Assembly (NCBI GenBank): GCA_936432065.2
Contig: OW386287.2
Span: 79,673,804-79,737,803 of the forward strand
Origin: Rutpela maculata
Taxonomy: Eukaryota; Arthropoda; Insecta; Coleoptera; Cerambycidae
Length of the DNA stretch: 64,000 bases
Direction of reading: 5' to 3'
This document shows positions 11,408-23,467 of the stretch, in pieces. Under the pieces are notes generated by a model. The model was not told the DNA's origin. It saw nothing but the letters and a program-made list of their open reading frames with translations, and searched no databases. The translations under genes and the position numbers were made by a program. How positions within the stretch are numbered: position 1 is the first letter of the stretch; each line of letters begins with the position of its first letter.

Positions 11408-13054
11408 CAGAGCTGGGCAAATATGTACTTACAAATACCTCATAAGTATTTAAATACTAAAAAGTATTTAAATACCGAGTATTTAAATACTTCTTGCAAC
11501 AAGTATTTGTATTTATACTTGCAAATACTTTATCTGAAATATTTACTACTTAGTATTTGTGAAAATGATCCTAAAGTATTTATAAATACTTAAACTATTT
11601 AAATAACTGGGAAGTATTTAAATACTTCTAAAAAAGTATTTAAATCCTTTTCTGATAGTATTTAAATACTTTCAGAAGTATTTGAATCTCAAAATTATTT
11701 AAATTGAATACTACAAATATAATCAAATACACCAGGGAGACAGGCATATACTCGTCAAGAATCAAGACATGTACTATACTATGTAGTTAATAAATACATT
11801 GCATCATTCAGTCTCCATTCATTCACGTCTTAATTCCAAGAAAGCTGGTTGAGAGCAGACATAGACAGTAAGTGTTAACTGTTAATGTACCTATATGTTT
11901 TGTGATTGTGACAGAGAACAGTTGAACTAGTCTCTGTGCTTTATTTGGGTATTTGCAGAAGACGCAAAGGTCTAGCTCTATGGAAAAGTAAAAGTCCAAG
12001 ACCCAACTAGAACTGATACTACCCAACTAGAGGTATTAAAATAGTGTTGTAGAAGTTCATGAAAGTCATGAAACCTAAAATTTTGAAACCTCAAATAGTC
12101 AAATAGTGTTTAATATAATAAAAATAATGATAATGATAATAATAAGTCTTTATTGATTTCTACAAAAATAGAAAATACAATTTGGCGAAGTAGCCCAGAT
12201 GACATAACATTTTATGGTGAAACCCACAAAAACTTGCAAACTAAATAATTTTTTTTAATGAGTTCGGGAAAGTGTATAGAATAATATCCTAAAAAGTTTA
12301 CATTCCGCTCGGATGCAGAACATACAAAAAAAAAGGGAAAGAAAATTTTTTTTCATCCATTTTTTCAGAATTTTTAAATTAAGTCAGGGTAGAAAAAAAC
12401 AAAAAATACAGGTGAATAGACCACGTATTTCTGAACAAAAAATGTTCTCATAAAATTTACCGCTAAAGCCACGGTATTCCTGGAAAAAATAATGAAGTAA
12501 CTTTGTCACTCTGCGCGGCCAAGCGCATGGTTAAATGCATACTACGTAACTTCTAAAAATTCTTAGCAGTTCTAACGAGTAAAATAAAGCTTTCTTCTCT
12601 TTCTGATTACACATTTTTTACATTTTTCCTTGTGAATAGGAGCATAAATAGTGAATCTGGAAGGAAAATACAAAATTATCAACGCAAACACAGACACCAC
12701 ACATAGCCGCTGATTCGCTCGCATGAATTTTTACGTGCCTTTACTGGATTGTATTTATTACAGGTACACTTATCTACATTTCAGCAATATCCAATGGATT
12801 CCTTATACATTTATTAATGTATTGAAAAAGTTCCAGAATTTTTATTCAAAACAATCAAAAATATTTTCATAGTTATAAAGATAAGATCGTGAAAATCGAA
12901 ATTTCTTATCATTATCTGATTGATCATATTTTCGAAAAAGTGCATACAAGTAAACGAATTTGTGTTTGAACATTCAAAAAATATACATTTTTTCCGAAAT
13001 AGTGATATTTTATTTTCTCCAATGGGTCAAGTTATCGGCAAGTTACAGCCTCCA

Positions 13055-13058
<4 letters not shown>

Positions 13059-13129
<71 letters not shown>
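13059..13129. repeat. (AT)n microsatellite, left part of errantivirus target
   Basis: About 35 AT units run up to the left LTR. The tract continues after the right LTR at 21284, so the retroelement inserted into one longer AT tract. Confidence 0.9.
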
Positions 13130-13133
<4 letters not shown>

Positions 13134-13481
13134 ATATCACTTAGAACTTGATTTGCTTTTTAAAAACTTTTATTTTAACTTTTACAAATTATTTATATGA
13201 TTTTATATGGTTGAAAATATGTAGATATAATTAGTACAGAGATTAAATGAATACTAAACGCAAATGCGTCTGTTGGTCATATTTATAAGGTTTGATATCA
13301 ACGTAGGCACAGCATTCTGGGAATTGTTGCCGTGCCAGCGTTTCACATAGGAAGTTGTTATCGCTTAGGTGATAAATGTATCAAATTATATCACGTACCA
13401 TGATAAGAATATAAAGTTACTTATTTAGATAAGATACTTAGATATTTGAATACATTGATGTGGTTTGTTTAGCATATAACA
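13130..13481 (-). repeat. 3' LTR of the errantivirus (352 bp)
   Basis: Identical to 20932-21283 except at 13266 region, where CGCAAATGCG here reads CGCAAGTGCG in the other LTR. On the coding strand the LTR begins about TGTTATATGC and ends about TGATATAAAA. Confidence 0.93.
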
Positions 13482-13482
13482 A

Positions 13483-13496
13483 CTCCCTTTCTTTTT
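13483..13496 (-). promoter_or_regulatory. Polypurine tract for plus-strand priming
   Basis: On the coding strand it reads AAAAAGAAAGGGAG, directly before the 3' LTR, as expected for the second-strand primer. Confidence 0.85.
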
Positions 13497-13508
13497 GAAA
13501 AGTCGGTG

Positions 13509-15354
13509 TTATTCACCGACTTTTTGGGGAAAATCGGTCATTTCTTCCTCTTCTGTAGGTAGATGAGGTCTTCTTCTCAGGAGGGTGCCAATTCTTTTCA
13601 GCATCTCATTAGGGGTGGCGTCCTTGGATTCCTTACAACCACAGCATCTTTTCCTGCATTTCCAGGCGATGAAGGCGGCTAGGAGACATATGGACAGACC
13701 AATAACTGTATACATGCTTAAGGAAAAATGTTTAGTTATAAATGGCTCGTTTATTAGTTTGTCTAGATCTCTAGAGTATTGTTCGAGTTTGTGGTTGGCT
13801 ATATCTAGATTTTCTACATTTAGATGATCGAACTGGAGAGGTTCCAACTTGGGTAGCTGGAGTTTTTCGGGAATATCACTACAACAGTCATAGGGTATAA
13901 CCACTGGGTGTGAATTGTCCGTAATGTTGATGGTATTGCGGCTTTCTGCTTGCACTTTTGTTATACCGACAAACGCGTAACAGTCCGGGTGGAGTTTTAA
14001 TATAGAGTTCTTATTAACACTGGTGATTTTTGTGTCCATTTTATTACAGTTTATGGTGATGTGAATAGGTTCAGAGACAATTATTAACCACACATTGCCT
14101 TGTAGTTTCTGAACGTTATAACCTTGTCCATAGACGAGGGAACTTACACAGTTTTCTGGGATTTTTCTGAAGTTTTTCAGTAGCTGGGCTTCGCATGCTG
14201 CACTGCTGTCGATCGGGTAGGCGTAGAGGTCTGAGCATAGTTTCTTATGGGAATCTAGTTGTTTGCATGTACTCAGGTCCTTGACGGGGATGTACATTAG
14301 TGAATCATCGTTACGCGCAATGAATTTTTGTGAGAATGACAAGACATGGTGAAGGCCAGTTCTGTTGTCTAGTATAGGGATAGGATACAAATGATACAGG
14401 GTATAGAGTTGTTGTTCTACTAGTGGTATTCTTAGAACGAAAACAAGATCGGATTTTGATTGAAAGGCTTCTAGTTCGATAATTTCTAGGTATTGGGGAA
14501 TTTCTGAATATTTTACTGGTAGGGGTAGATTATTTTTTACTAAGTTTTGAGAGATTTCCTGAAGTGCAGTAATCAAACTTTCTGGTGAAATAATTGAAGA
14601 GTGTATTATTTTCAGACGAGCAAATGTGATCGCGTTCAAAATGTCATCAAGGTTGCTCTGGAGGTTACAAGTAACTTTCAGTCAATTTTTCACATGTTTC
14701 GATAAATTTCAGTTCGGCTTGAACCAGTGCAACTCTATCATTTACTTTATGCAGTCCGATTTGAATCTTTTTCATATCCTCGTTAAACGTTACGATATTA
14801 ATTTGCATATTTTGGATCGTTTCGTTAAAGGTTTTTACGACGATAGAGGTAACGGATATTTGATTTTTCAGGAGGTTTTCTATTTGATGTTGATCTTTGT
14901 TTAATTTGTTAATACTGTCTGTGAAGAATTGTCCATCTTCCGCATCTAGATTGCCGGTAATTGCTTTAAATATACTACCTGCTCCATTTAATATACCGCG
15001 CTTGAATCGTTTGGTGTTAACAAAGATTTCTTCAAATTTTACCTTAAGGGAATTTGATACTTGGTTTAGGAGTGTTATGTGTGTTTTGACTTTGACTAGG
15101 AATTCTTTCGTTTCGCGTGTATCGGGTGTGAATATATTTACAATTGATTCTAAAATTTTGTTGTTGTTGATAAAGGCTTCTTCGAGGCTTGATAGATTTT
15201 TATGGACTAGCAGAGTCCATTTATTATTGGAAATTATTATCCTCGTTTCGTCGTGGTAATAGACTCCGACGGTGTTATTGATGGGTGTTATTTGGTACTG
15301 GGACATGGCTGCTCCGATCAGCAAGGTGAACCTGTAAGGCAATTTAGGCTTCAA
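13509..15354 (-). pseudogene. env: Errantivirus env (baculovirus F-like fusion protein), frameshifted
   Basis: Two open stretches make up one envelope gene. The first (15354-14665, 229 codons) has a hydrophobic N-terminus, a furin-like site RFKR at residues 116-119 followed by a Gly/Ala-rich hydrophobic fusion-peptide-like segment, and a long helical region. The second (about 14639-13509, 376 codons) has scattered cysteines, a membrane segment (about residues 310-335) and a Cys-rich cytoplasmic tail. They lie in different frames. A one-base shift close to the stop at 14665-14667 separates them. The frame opens without an ATG and overlaps the pol end by 11 bp, which fits expression from a spliced RNA as in gypsy-type errantiviruses. 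As read, no full-length product is possible. Confidence 0.88.
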
Positions 15355-18300
15355 TATATGGTTTTAACCTGTCAAAGTTAGCTTTAGTTTTTTGTTTTGT
15401 TTTTTTATTAAGGAGGGTGGCTGAGTTTTTGTGAAGTTCTAAAATCTCAAATGGCCCGTTATATTTATTACGTAACTTATCGGTGATTTGGGATTCTTTT
15501 AAATACACCTTTTGACCAATCTGATATTCGGGGGTTTCCTTTGAAACGTGGGCGTCGAACCGAACTTTCGCTTTTTGTTTTTGTGTTTCAGTTCTGGCGC
15601 GCGCGACTTTATAATAATAAGAGAGGCGATTATTTAAGTCTCTGACGTATTTCGTGACTAGTTCTTCCTGATTATATAGCGTTTCAGGTGGTCTACTAGA
15701 TGTGTGTCCGAAAACTAACTCGTAGGGTGTAAATCCGTGAGTTTTATTAGTAGAGGTATTATAGCATATTATCGCGTAAGGTAATATGTTGAAGGGGTGT
15801 TCGTCAGGGTGTTCTGCCACGTGTGCTCGGATCATTTCCAACAAGGTAGCGTGGAACCTTTCTAAGGAACCATTAGATTGTGGGTGTCCGACACTAGACT
15901 GCGTTACTTTGATGTCATAGAGGAGACATAAATCTTTTAGGATGGCGTTATCGAATTCTCGGCCATAATCGCAATGGATTCGAAGGGGTGTTCCGAAGTG
16001 CTGGAAGTAAACGAGTAGAGTGTTTGCGATTGATTTTGCTGATTTATCTTTGATAGGATACGCTTGAGTGAATTTTGTAAGTTCGTCGCGTATAGTAAGT
16101 GCGTAATTTTTCGTTGGGACTTCTAGGACGTCTATGTTTATACGTTCGAAAGGGGATTTAGGCGTCTCCGTAATTACGAGAGGGTTATCTAAATTTTTGC
16201 GACAGATTTTTGTTTCTTGGCAGATTTTGCAGGTTTTTATGAAATTTTCGACGTCTTTTGTCAATCCTTTCCAATTGCATTTCTCTCGAATACGACGAAT
16301 AGTCTCATTTATTCCGCGGTGGAGATGGGCTTTGCCAGTATGATGCTGGTCGATAATAATTGGGATTTCGTCGTAACTAGGTGTTCTAGTAACGTTTTGA
16401 CATATTTTGAGTTTCACGTCTTTTTCCGATAAAAGAAATGACAAAATTTCAAGAATGGGGAGTTCGACATTGTTTTCGATACAATACGTTTTGGAATCGT
16501 CGAACTCTTCACGACCTTTGTATAGGGAGATAAATAGATTTTGGATTACGGTTTCGGGGTCGTATGGTAGAGCCACGATAAAGTAATTTCTATGTCGCAC
16601 CGACTTACTCGATAATTTATTTAATTCTAAATCTCGGAAGTCTGCGTTTTCTTCGAACAAGTCTTCAAGGATTTTATAATGAAAATCTTTGAGATTGTTT
16701 TGTTGGAAAAAGGTCACTATATTTTTGTTGGTTTTGTCCAAGAGTTGCCCGTTTGAAAATTCAATTTTAGAATAGTCGATAAGTGACTTGGTTTTATACA
16801 ATTTTACGAAAGTTTCGAATTCGTTCAGGACATCTTCTTGTTCGTTTGTTTCCGTCGTGTCGCTTGTCGTGTCCTGACTATCAGGATCGGGTTCTATTGG
16901 AGTTGAGGGACTTTGAATGGGGTACGTTACTAGTTTTGATTCTGCTTGAAAGTTAGAGGAATCTTGAATGTGATTTATCTTTATGCGGGAAAGAGCGTCT
17001 GCATTTTTATTAATGCGGCTGGGTTTATATTCGATTTCGTATTCGTACTCTTCAAGCTTCAGTCGCCAGCGTGCTAGGCGGCTACCGGGGTCTTTTATCG
17101 AAAAGAGCCACGTTAAAGGCCTATGGTCAGTTATTAGTTTGAACTTTCGACCAAATATGTACGGACGGAAGTGTTTCACGGCCCATACTATAGCTAAAAG
17201 TTCACGCTCTATGGTTGAGTATTTGGTTTCGGCTTTACAGAGGGTCCTTGAGGCGAAAGCTATTGGTAAGTCTTTGCCAATTGGGCCTTGTGAGAGCACG
17301 GCGCCGATGGCGAACGCGCTTGCATCAGTGGTGAGTAGAAACGTTTCGTCGAAGTTTGGGTAGATAAGTACTGGGGTCGAAGTGAGGGCTTGTTTCAATT
17401 CCTCGAAGGATTTGTGACATTCTGAGTCGAAAGCAAAAGGGGCATCCTTTTGTAACAATTTGGTGAGGGGCTTGGATAGTTTCGCGAAATTACTTATAAA
17501 TCTGCGATAATAACCTGCCAACCCGAGGAAGGATTTGATTTCCTTCTGGTTAGTGGGTTGCGGAAAGTTTTGGATGCACTGTACCTTATCGGGGTTTGGT
17601 TTTACTCCTTCTTTAGTTATGAGGTGACCCAGGTATGCGACTTCTTTACGAAGGAACTCGCATTTATCAGGTTGGATTTTTAAGTTAGCATTTCGAAGGC
17701 GTTTGAACACTTCTGTGAGACGAGAAATGTGTTCGTGAACTGTCGGGGAATATATGATAATATCATCCATATATACCAGACATCTCTCGTTTTGAATGCC
17801 CATGAGGATGTTGTCCATAACCCTTTGGAAGGTGGAAGGGGCGTTTTTAAGGCCGAAGGGCATACGAACGAATTCATAGTGCCCGTTGTCTACGCTAAAT
17901 GCACTTTTCGAGATGTCTTTCGGGTCTATCTCGATCTGGTGGAACCCAGAGGCCAAGTCCAATGTTGTGAAGTACTGGCACTTGCCTAATTGATCCAGGA
18001 GATCTGAGATGTTGGGTAGAGGTTATTTATCTCCTACAGTTAACTCATTGAGTTTTCTGTAGTCTACAACCACACGCCATTTTGGCTTACCCGAAGCATC
18101 AAGTTTCTTAGGGACAACCCACACTGGAGATGACCAGGGGGAGTTAGAGTGACGAATAATATTTTGTTCTAACATTTTGGATACCTGCGTTTTGACTTCT
18201 TCTTTGTGTATCTGGGGGTATCGATACGATTTTGTAAATACCGGTTTCGCGTCATTGGTATCTATCGCGTGTTTAATTTCATTGGTGAAGGTTAGTTGGT

Positions 18301-19140
18301 CACCTTCAAGATAAAAAATATCCGCGTAGTCTAGACAAAGTTGAGTTATTAATTCGTTTTCTTCCATGTTTAGGTGGTCTAGACGGAGTTGGTTTTTTAT
18401 TTCATAATGTCTGTCTACGCAAGTTTGGGAGGTTTCTTCGTCTATATAATTCAGTGAGAAATTTTGGATCGGCTCTAGTTTTAAATTTGAAAAATTAACG
18501 GTTTTGGGTACCGCGTTTACGTTTAATATAGAGGTAATAAATTCACCTTTATCGTCTATCTGAACTATCGCGTTAGGAAGTCTTACCTTGTCTACTTCGG
18601 TAGCTAGCAGTATAGCTTCCGTATTGGACAAGTGACATTTAAGTTTGGTAATTTGTTCTATACGTGGTTCAACTGAAATTATATTTGATATATTACGGGT
18701 GGTATCACGATTATCTGGATTTGGGTAATTTTGTATGTTTGGCAGACCCTGGTCCGTGACTTTGTGGATCGGGATTGTTTTGAAATTTGTTACAAGTTTT
18801 TTGTTTTTTATATCCACTATACAATTGTAGTGTTCTAAGAAATCAGACCCTAGGAGTCCATCAAATTCTATGTCAAGATCACATACATAAATTTTGAATG
18901 GTTCATTGTTGTCAAACGGGATAAAGACGGCTTCGTTAATATTTATTTTTTGGTCAGTTATGCCTTGGATCGTAATATTTTCCGGACATCTCCTACTATA
19001 ATTTTCACAAATTTTGGGTTTGAATATGGATAGTCCTGCGCCCGTGTCGATTAATAATCTATGCGTGTTAGTAATGTCATAGATATAATACAAATTTTTG
19101 GATTTGACAGACAATAAGGGGCTTATAGGAACTGTTGTTC
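15344..19140 (-). pseudogene. pol: Errantivirus pol: protease, reverse transcriptase, RNase H, integrase; one in-frame stop
   Basis: Pol is read in the -1 frame relative to gag and is open across the gag stop. The first part (to 18023) has the aspartic protease motif LIDTGAG (about 19050-19030) and the start of RT (WSSPVWVVPKK, WRVVVDYRKLN). An in-frame TAA at 18023-18025 stops it. The same frame resumes at once and continues to 15344. That second part has YMDD at 17762-17773, the RNase H motifs TTDAS and ERELLAI plus ITDHRPL, an HHCC zinc region, and integrase acidic residues at residues 611, 665 and 701 counted from 17962 (D-D-35-E spacing). It ends with a GPF-type C-terminal module. Apart from the single stop it looks intact over about 1,260 codons. 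Confidence 0.93.
18023..18025 (-). other. In-frame TAA breaking pol within reverse transcriptase
   Basis: The stop follows NELTVGDK, and the frame continues with PLPNISDLL. The flanking frame is unchanged (18025 to 17962 is 21 codons). It falls at a position where related RTs have a residue encoded by TAY, so one substitution would explain it. Confidence 0.9.
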
Positions 19141-20574
19141 CGGGAAGTTGAGATTTGGGTTGAAATTGTCCAAGTTCATTTTGCCGAATTGGGTTTGCAG
19201 TACTGTCATCTCGGGGTCTCCGGTTTTGTGATAAGGCGGGTCCGATTGGGCATGTGGGCCTGATCGAAAATCCCGATTATATACAGGTGTTGTATCGAAA
19301 GTGGATTCGTCCGTGTAATAATTTTCGGAGGGACTATTAGCGGTATAATAGTCTTCGTTGCTGTTGTCGTATTCCGAAGTATTAGCTGTATAATAGTTCG
19401 GACTTGTGTAGGGGTTATTATCAGTATAATATCCCTCGTTAATATTTTCGTAAGGGTTATCGTGAACGTAATAACTTTGATTTTGTTGCTCTAGATTTTC
19501 GGGTTCAGTATTTTGATTGAGGTGAAGCGTTTTTCTATTTGAATTTGGTCTATAATAATTAGGGTTAGGTTGAATCGCAGGTGGTCTTGCATTATTGAAA
19601 TTTGGGTTTGGTGCAATGACGGGTGGTCTTTGTTGCTGGAAGTTTTGTGAGCTTCCAGGATTTTGGTTATAATAGTTAGGTCTTTGTTGTTGGAAATTTT
19701 GCGAATTTCCAGGATTTTGATTATAGTAATTAGGCCTAGGATAGATTTGGGGAGTACCAAAATTTGGGGGTCGAGAACTTTGTTGTCTCTGACGACATTC
19801 ATTAGCGACGTGTCCCGTACGTTTGCAAAATGAACAATGTCTTGCAGGTAAGGGGAAGTTTTGGTTACGCGTGGGAGTGATTGCACTATTGTTGCGATTG
19901 GTTTTTTGTGTTTCAAAGTAATTTAGTTGGAGTTCTTTTCGAACTCTCGTTATTGCTTTTAGCATGTTCTCAGGGTCGCTTGCCCTAACAACATGCGCAA
20001 GTTTGGGTTCTAGTCCCGTGAGTAAGGTGTTCAAAACCATGCCCTCAGTTAATTGCGTTTGGGCTTGTTTTTGTGCCGCTGTTAACCGCTGTTTATGAAC
20101 AGAAGCATGCATTTTTGCTTCGTGGGTTTGTAAGCGCGCAATAAACGTGAGCGGAGATTCACCGGGAAGTTGTCGCATTCTTTGCAAGTCTTGTATTAAG
20201 GAGGTTAGGTCTCTACTATCACCGAAATGATTCTCTAAAAGAGTTTTAATTTCTTCCCAATGAGTGGGATTTCTAGAGTTCACTAGTTCAGCTGCACGGC
20301 CTTTTAATTTGTTTTTTATGTGAACAGTTAAAAGTACCACCTGATTACCAATTGCCATGCCAAAAGCAGTTCTACATGAATTTAAAAATGTATTTAAATT
20401 TATTTGATTACCGTCATATTCAGGAATAATTGAAAATATTTCGCTTAATTTATATGGTTCAATAGCGTCTGGTTGATGGTGAGGTTGAGGTTGAGGTTGA
20501 ATTAGTGGTTGTGGCTCTTGTTGTTGTTGGTTTTGTTGCTGTTGATGAGCCATATTTCTGGTAGTTACTGGCAT
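19123..20574 (-). CDS. gag: Errantivirus Gag polyprotein, intact, 483 aa
   Basis: Gag forms the particle and binds the element RNA. It starts at ATG 20572-20574. Features in order are a Gln-rich N-terminus (residues 10-37), a capsid-like helical region (about 45-220), one retroviral zinc knuckle CSFCKRTGHVANEC (CX2CX4HX4C, residues 247-260), tandem Asn/Gln/Tyr-rich repeats beginning RPNYYNQNPG (about 280-320), and a Tyr/Asn/Ser-rich tail. The stop is at 19123-19125. Pol overlaps in the -1 frame, so Gag-Pol synthesis would need a -1 ribosomal frameshift. I could not single out a canonical slippery heptamer by eye. This is the only errantivirus gene uninterrupted here. Confidence 0.92.
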   Translation of the reverse strand: MPVTTRNMAHQQQQNQQQQEPQPLIQPQPQPHHQPDAIEPYKLSEIFSIIPEYDGNQINLNTFLNSCRTAFGMAIGNQVVLLTVHIKNKLKGRAAELVNSRNPTHWEEIKTLLENHFGDSRDLTSLIQDLQRMRQLPGESPLTFIARLQTHEAKMHASVHKQRLTAAQKQAQTQLTEGMVLNTLLTGLEPKLAHVVRASDPENMLKAITRVRKELQLNYFETQKTNRNNSAITPTRNQNFPLPARHCSFCKRTGHVANECRQRQQSSRPPNFGTPQIYPRPNYYNQNPGNSQNFQQQRPNYYNQNPGSSQNFQQQRPPVIAPNPNFNNARPPAIQPNPNYYRPNSNRKTLHLNQNTEPENLEQQNQSYYVHDNPYENINEGYYTDNNPYTSPNYYTANTSEYDNSNEDYYTANSPSENYYTDESTFDTTPVYNRDFRSGPHAQSDPPYHKTGDPEMTVLQTQFGKMNLDNFNPNLNFPEQQFL

Positions 20575-20911
20575 AAACTAATTTTAATTCTGGGATACTT
20601 AGACGTATTTTACTTATAACAAAGGACAACAGAACTGTTCTTTCCACGGCAATACGCACAAGAAATGGTGCGATTATTAATTCTAATTTAATTTGCACTT
20701 AAAACGAGATGATTCAATAAGTACTTACAAGTAATAAATCTTCATTTGTAGACGTAGGTCCTTTTTTGATTGAGGGATTGGAATCCGCCGCCCGTCGTCA
20801 AAGGTCTCCTTGTTCCGGCGATCCTTTCCTGAAGTTAGGCCCTTTTTGGGGTGTTCCTTGTTCTTCTGGGAGGTTTTCGTTGGTTAGGCTCTTCTTCCAG
20901 GCGTTATTACC

Positions 20912-20930
20912 AATCCTACCGACTGCGCCA
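20912..20930 (-). promoter_or_regulatory. Primer binding site, tRNA-Ser type
   Basis: Directly after the 5' LTR the coding strand reads TGGCGCAGTCGGTAGGATT, the complement of the CCA-bearing 3' end of insect tRNA-Ser (...AATCCTACCGACTGCG-CCA). This is the primer class of the 17.6/297 errantiviruses. Confidence 0.9.
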
Positions 20931-20931
20931 C

Positions 20932-21279
20932 TTTTATATCACTTAGAACTTGATTTGCTTTTTAAAAACTTTTATTTTAACTTTTACAAATTATTTATAT
21001 GATTTTATATGGTTGAAAATATGTAGATATAATTAGTACAGAGATTAAATGAATACTAAACGCAAGTGCGTCTGTTGGTCATATTTATAAGGTTTGATAT
21101 CAACGTAGGCACAGCATTCTGGGAATTGTTGCCGTGCCAGCGTTTCACATAGGAAGTTGTTATCGCTTAGGTGATAAATGTATCAAATTATATCACGTAC
21201 CATGATAAGAATATAAAGTTACTTATTTAGATAAGATACTTAGATATTTGAATACATTGATGTGGTTTGTTTAGCATAT

Positions 21280-21283
<4 letters not shown>
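20932..21283 (-). repeat. 5' LTR of the errantivirus (352 bp)
   Basis: Matches 13130-13481 with a single visible difference. It would contain the promoter and the polyadenylation region. The primer site follows at its inner edge, and the AT microsatellite abuts its outer edge. Confidence 0.93.

Positions 21284-21362
<79 letters not shown>
21284..21362. repeat. (AT)n microsatellite, right part of errantivirus target
   Basis: About 39 AT units follow the 5' LTR, and a further short AT run lies at 21389-21406. Long YIYIYI frames here are an artefact of the repeat. Confidence 0.9.
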
Positions 21363-21368
<6 letters not shown>

Positions 21369-22359
21369 GGAGATGTTAGTGCGGACCAATATATATATAT
21401 ATATATCAAAAAAATCATCCATCAAGGAAATTATAATGATTTAAAATGTACTTTTTTTATCCACGTTACTACAATTTAATAAACCATAATAATCATGAAG
21501 TGTACATACTTTTTAACAGATCTCAATGAAGAGAGAATTTTTTTGAAGGGCTTTTACTTTTTTCTATATTTTTTATTGCGACGATTAAGTTCGGGCGTGA
21601 TAATATATATAAGTATATTTTTCCCATCCATCCTTTGCTTGTATTGTTTAAAACAAAAAGCATCAGAAAGCTGCAATTTCAATATTTTAAATGAACCAAC
21701 ACTCATATAGATTGAACAAATTCTGATTTAGTAACATGTAATTCAGTGCGTCGGTGTCACAGGCATGCGTGTTCAAGCGCGCGCGCGCATGTATCTCGCT
21801 TCGAGTTATAACGTTACATTTGATTATATTTTTCCAGGAAAACCGTGGCTTTAGCGGTAAATTTTGTTAGGACATTTTTTGTTCATAAATATGTGATCTA
21901 ACCATCTGTATTTTTTATTTTTTATTTTTTCCTAGCTTGACTTAATTTCAAAATTTTGAAAAAATGGATGAAAACATTTTTTTTTTCACATTTTTTTTAT
22001 GTTCTGCATTCGAGCGAAATGTAAACTTTTCAGGATATTATTCTATACACTTTCACGAACTTATTAAAAAATAATTATTCAGTTTGCAAATTTTTGTAGG
22101 TAAATACCTGCATCGACTGGGCTAAAGTTTAACCATTAAAGATTATTTTTACACTTAACTATGCTTCGAAATATTTCAGTGTTATCAAAGTATTTAAATA
22201 TTCAGAAAGTATTTAAATACTAAGTTTAAACTATTTAATTACTTTTGTTATTTATTATTTAAATACTTTTATCTTTTGAAAATACTTAATATTTAAATAC
22301 TTTCAATTTTCTGAAAGTATTTAGTATTTAATATTTTTCAAAGTATTTGCCCAGCTCTG

Positions 22360-22367
22360 ACTATAAT
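22360..22367. repeat. 8-bp target-site duplication ACTATAAT, right copy
   Basis: Identical to 11400-11407 and directly outside the right terminal repeat of the hAT-like element. Confidence 0.9.
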
Positions 22368-23467
22368 TGCACATAAAACGATGCAGCAAGCGTCAATGTA
22401 TTTTTAATAAGTTTTCAGATCCCTGGAAGATAGGGCACTGTATAATAGCTTTTATGTGTATTTATAAAATTATGCTGAATATTATATAAAGTATGTAGGA
22501 GGTTGTTCTCTGCATTTCAGTGTTCAAGTAGATCTAAACGTTTACATTATTTTTCAGTGTATATTGAATTAATATTAGCTGTTTTCCTTTTACCTTACCT
22601 TGGCTAAACAAAGTTATTCTTCTTTCTGAAAGGTTCGAGGGATACATGAATAATGCATGAAGCAATAAAGAACGGGAATTAACCAGGATAGCCAACAGAC
22701 GAAATAAAAAGCTATCTGTAAAACGATTATTCTCAATATTCTCCTGGTTTCTGTATTATTAATCTTATTTAGATCAATGTTCTATATTATGCAGAATCAT
22801 ACATTTTTAATAATATTTTCTTCATTCTAAATATTACTATAGAAGTATTAAGTAAACATTTCACACTTTTATGTTTACTATGAAATCAAAGAACTATACA
22901 TCATTACTATGTATATTGTTGAAACGTTTAATTTATTATTTATTTATATTAGTTCACAAAATATTTGTAGAGAGTCATATTATCTGTTTACCAAAACATA
23001 AAATAAAATACAGAGTCCACAATTTTAATAATTGCCATCTAAGACTGTAATTTACTACTGAAATTAAAATAGTTAACATAATAAATTTCTTAGATCGAAC
23101 AATGAAGTAGGTACAAGAAAAATGAAATTATTGAAACCAACTGGTACATAAAACACTTTTGTCTGCCAAGTTGTTTTGCTTTGTACCGTTTTACAAAATA
23201 TATACTTTTGTTTGTTCATATGTTTGTTAAGTTAATGTCTTAAGCCTTTAAATTAAAACCTTTGCTGTTGCAAATAAGCATTTTTATTAATAAGGTTTCT
23301 ATTTTTTCTTTATAATATTTAAATTTGAAAAGAAAGAAATAACGATTTTTTAAAATAAAAATCACTTGATTAAAATCATGATTTTAATCAAATGATCCAT
23401 GTTTTTCAGTACACAAATCGGATTTTACGTTTATTATGACACGAACACGGCGAGATGCCAAGGAACA
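22368..23467. other. AT-rich spacer, no gene seen
   Basis: I see no recognisable coding or repeat structure between the hAT-like element and the next TIR element. Confidence 0.45.

Larger units (their letters stand above)
13130..21283 (-). mobile_element. Errantivirus-type (gypsy/17.6-like) LTR element with gag, pol and env
   Basis: The 8154-bp element is on the minus strand. From its 5' end it has an LTR (20932-21283), a tRNA-Ser primer site (20912-20930), gag (20574-19123), pol in the -1 frame (about 19140-15344), env (15354-13509), a polypurine tract (13483-13496) and a 3' LTR (13130-13481). The three-gene layout, the serine-tRNA primer site and insertion into alternating AT sequence match the Drosophila 17.6/297/Tom group. 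The LTRs differ at one base by eye, so insertion is recent. Pol is broken by one in-frame TAA and env by a one-base frameshift. Because the target is (AT)n, the short target duplication cannot be delimited, and the LTR ends are uncertain by 1-2 bp. Confidence 0.93.
11408..22359. mobile_element. hAT-like non-autonomous foldback element, split by an errantivirus
   Basis: The ends are perfect 11-bp inverted repeats, CAGAGCTGGGC at 11408 and GCCCAGCTCTG ending at 22359. They are flanked by the identical 8-bp duplication ACTATAAT at 11400-11407 and 22360-22367, a hAT signature. Just inside both ends are clusters of AAGTATTTAAATACTT-like palindromes (11430-11690; 22190-22340). Further in, 12185-12490 is the inverted complement of about 21830-22115, with phrases GTGTATAGAATAATATCCT, TTTACCGCTAAAGCCACGG and CATCCATTTTTTCA. 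No transposase reading frame is visible. Without the 8.15-kb retroelement the element would be about 2.8 kb. Confidence 0.9.

Noticed and set aside
13059..21406. Frames encoding YIYIYI repeats beside the LTRs
   Set aside because: They are translations of the (AT)n microsatellites.
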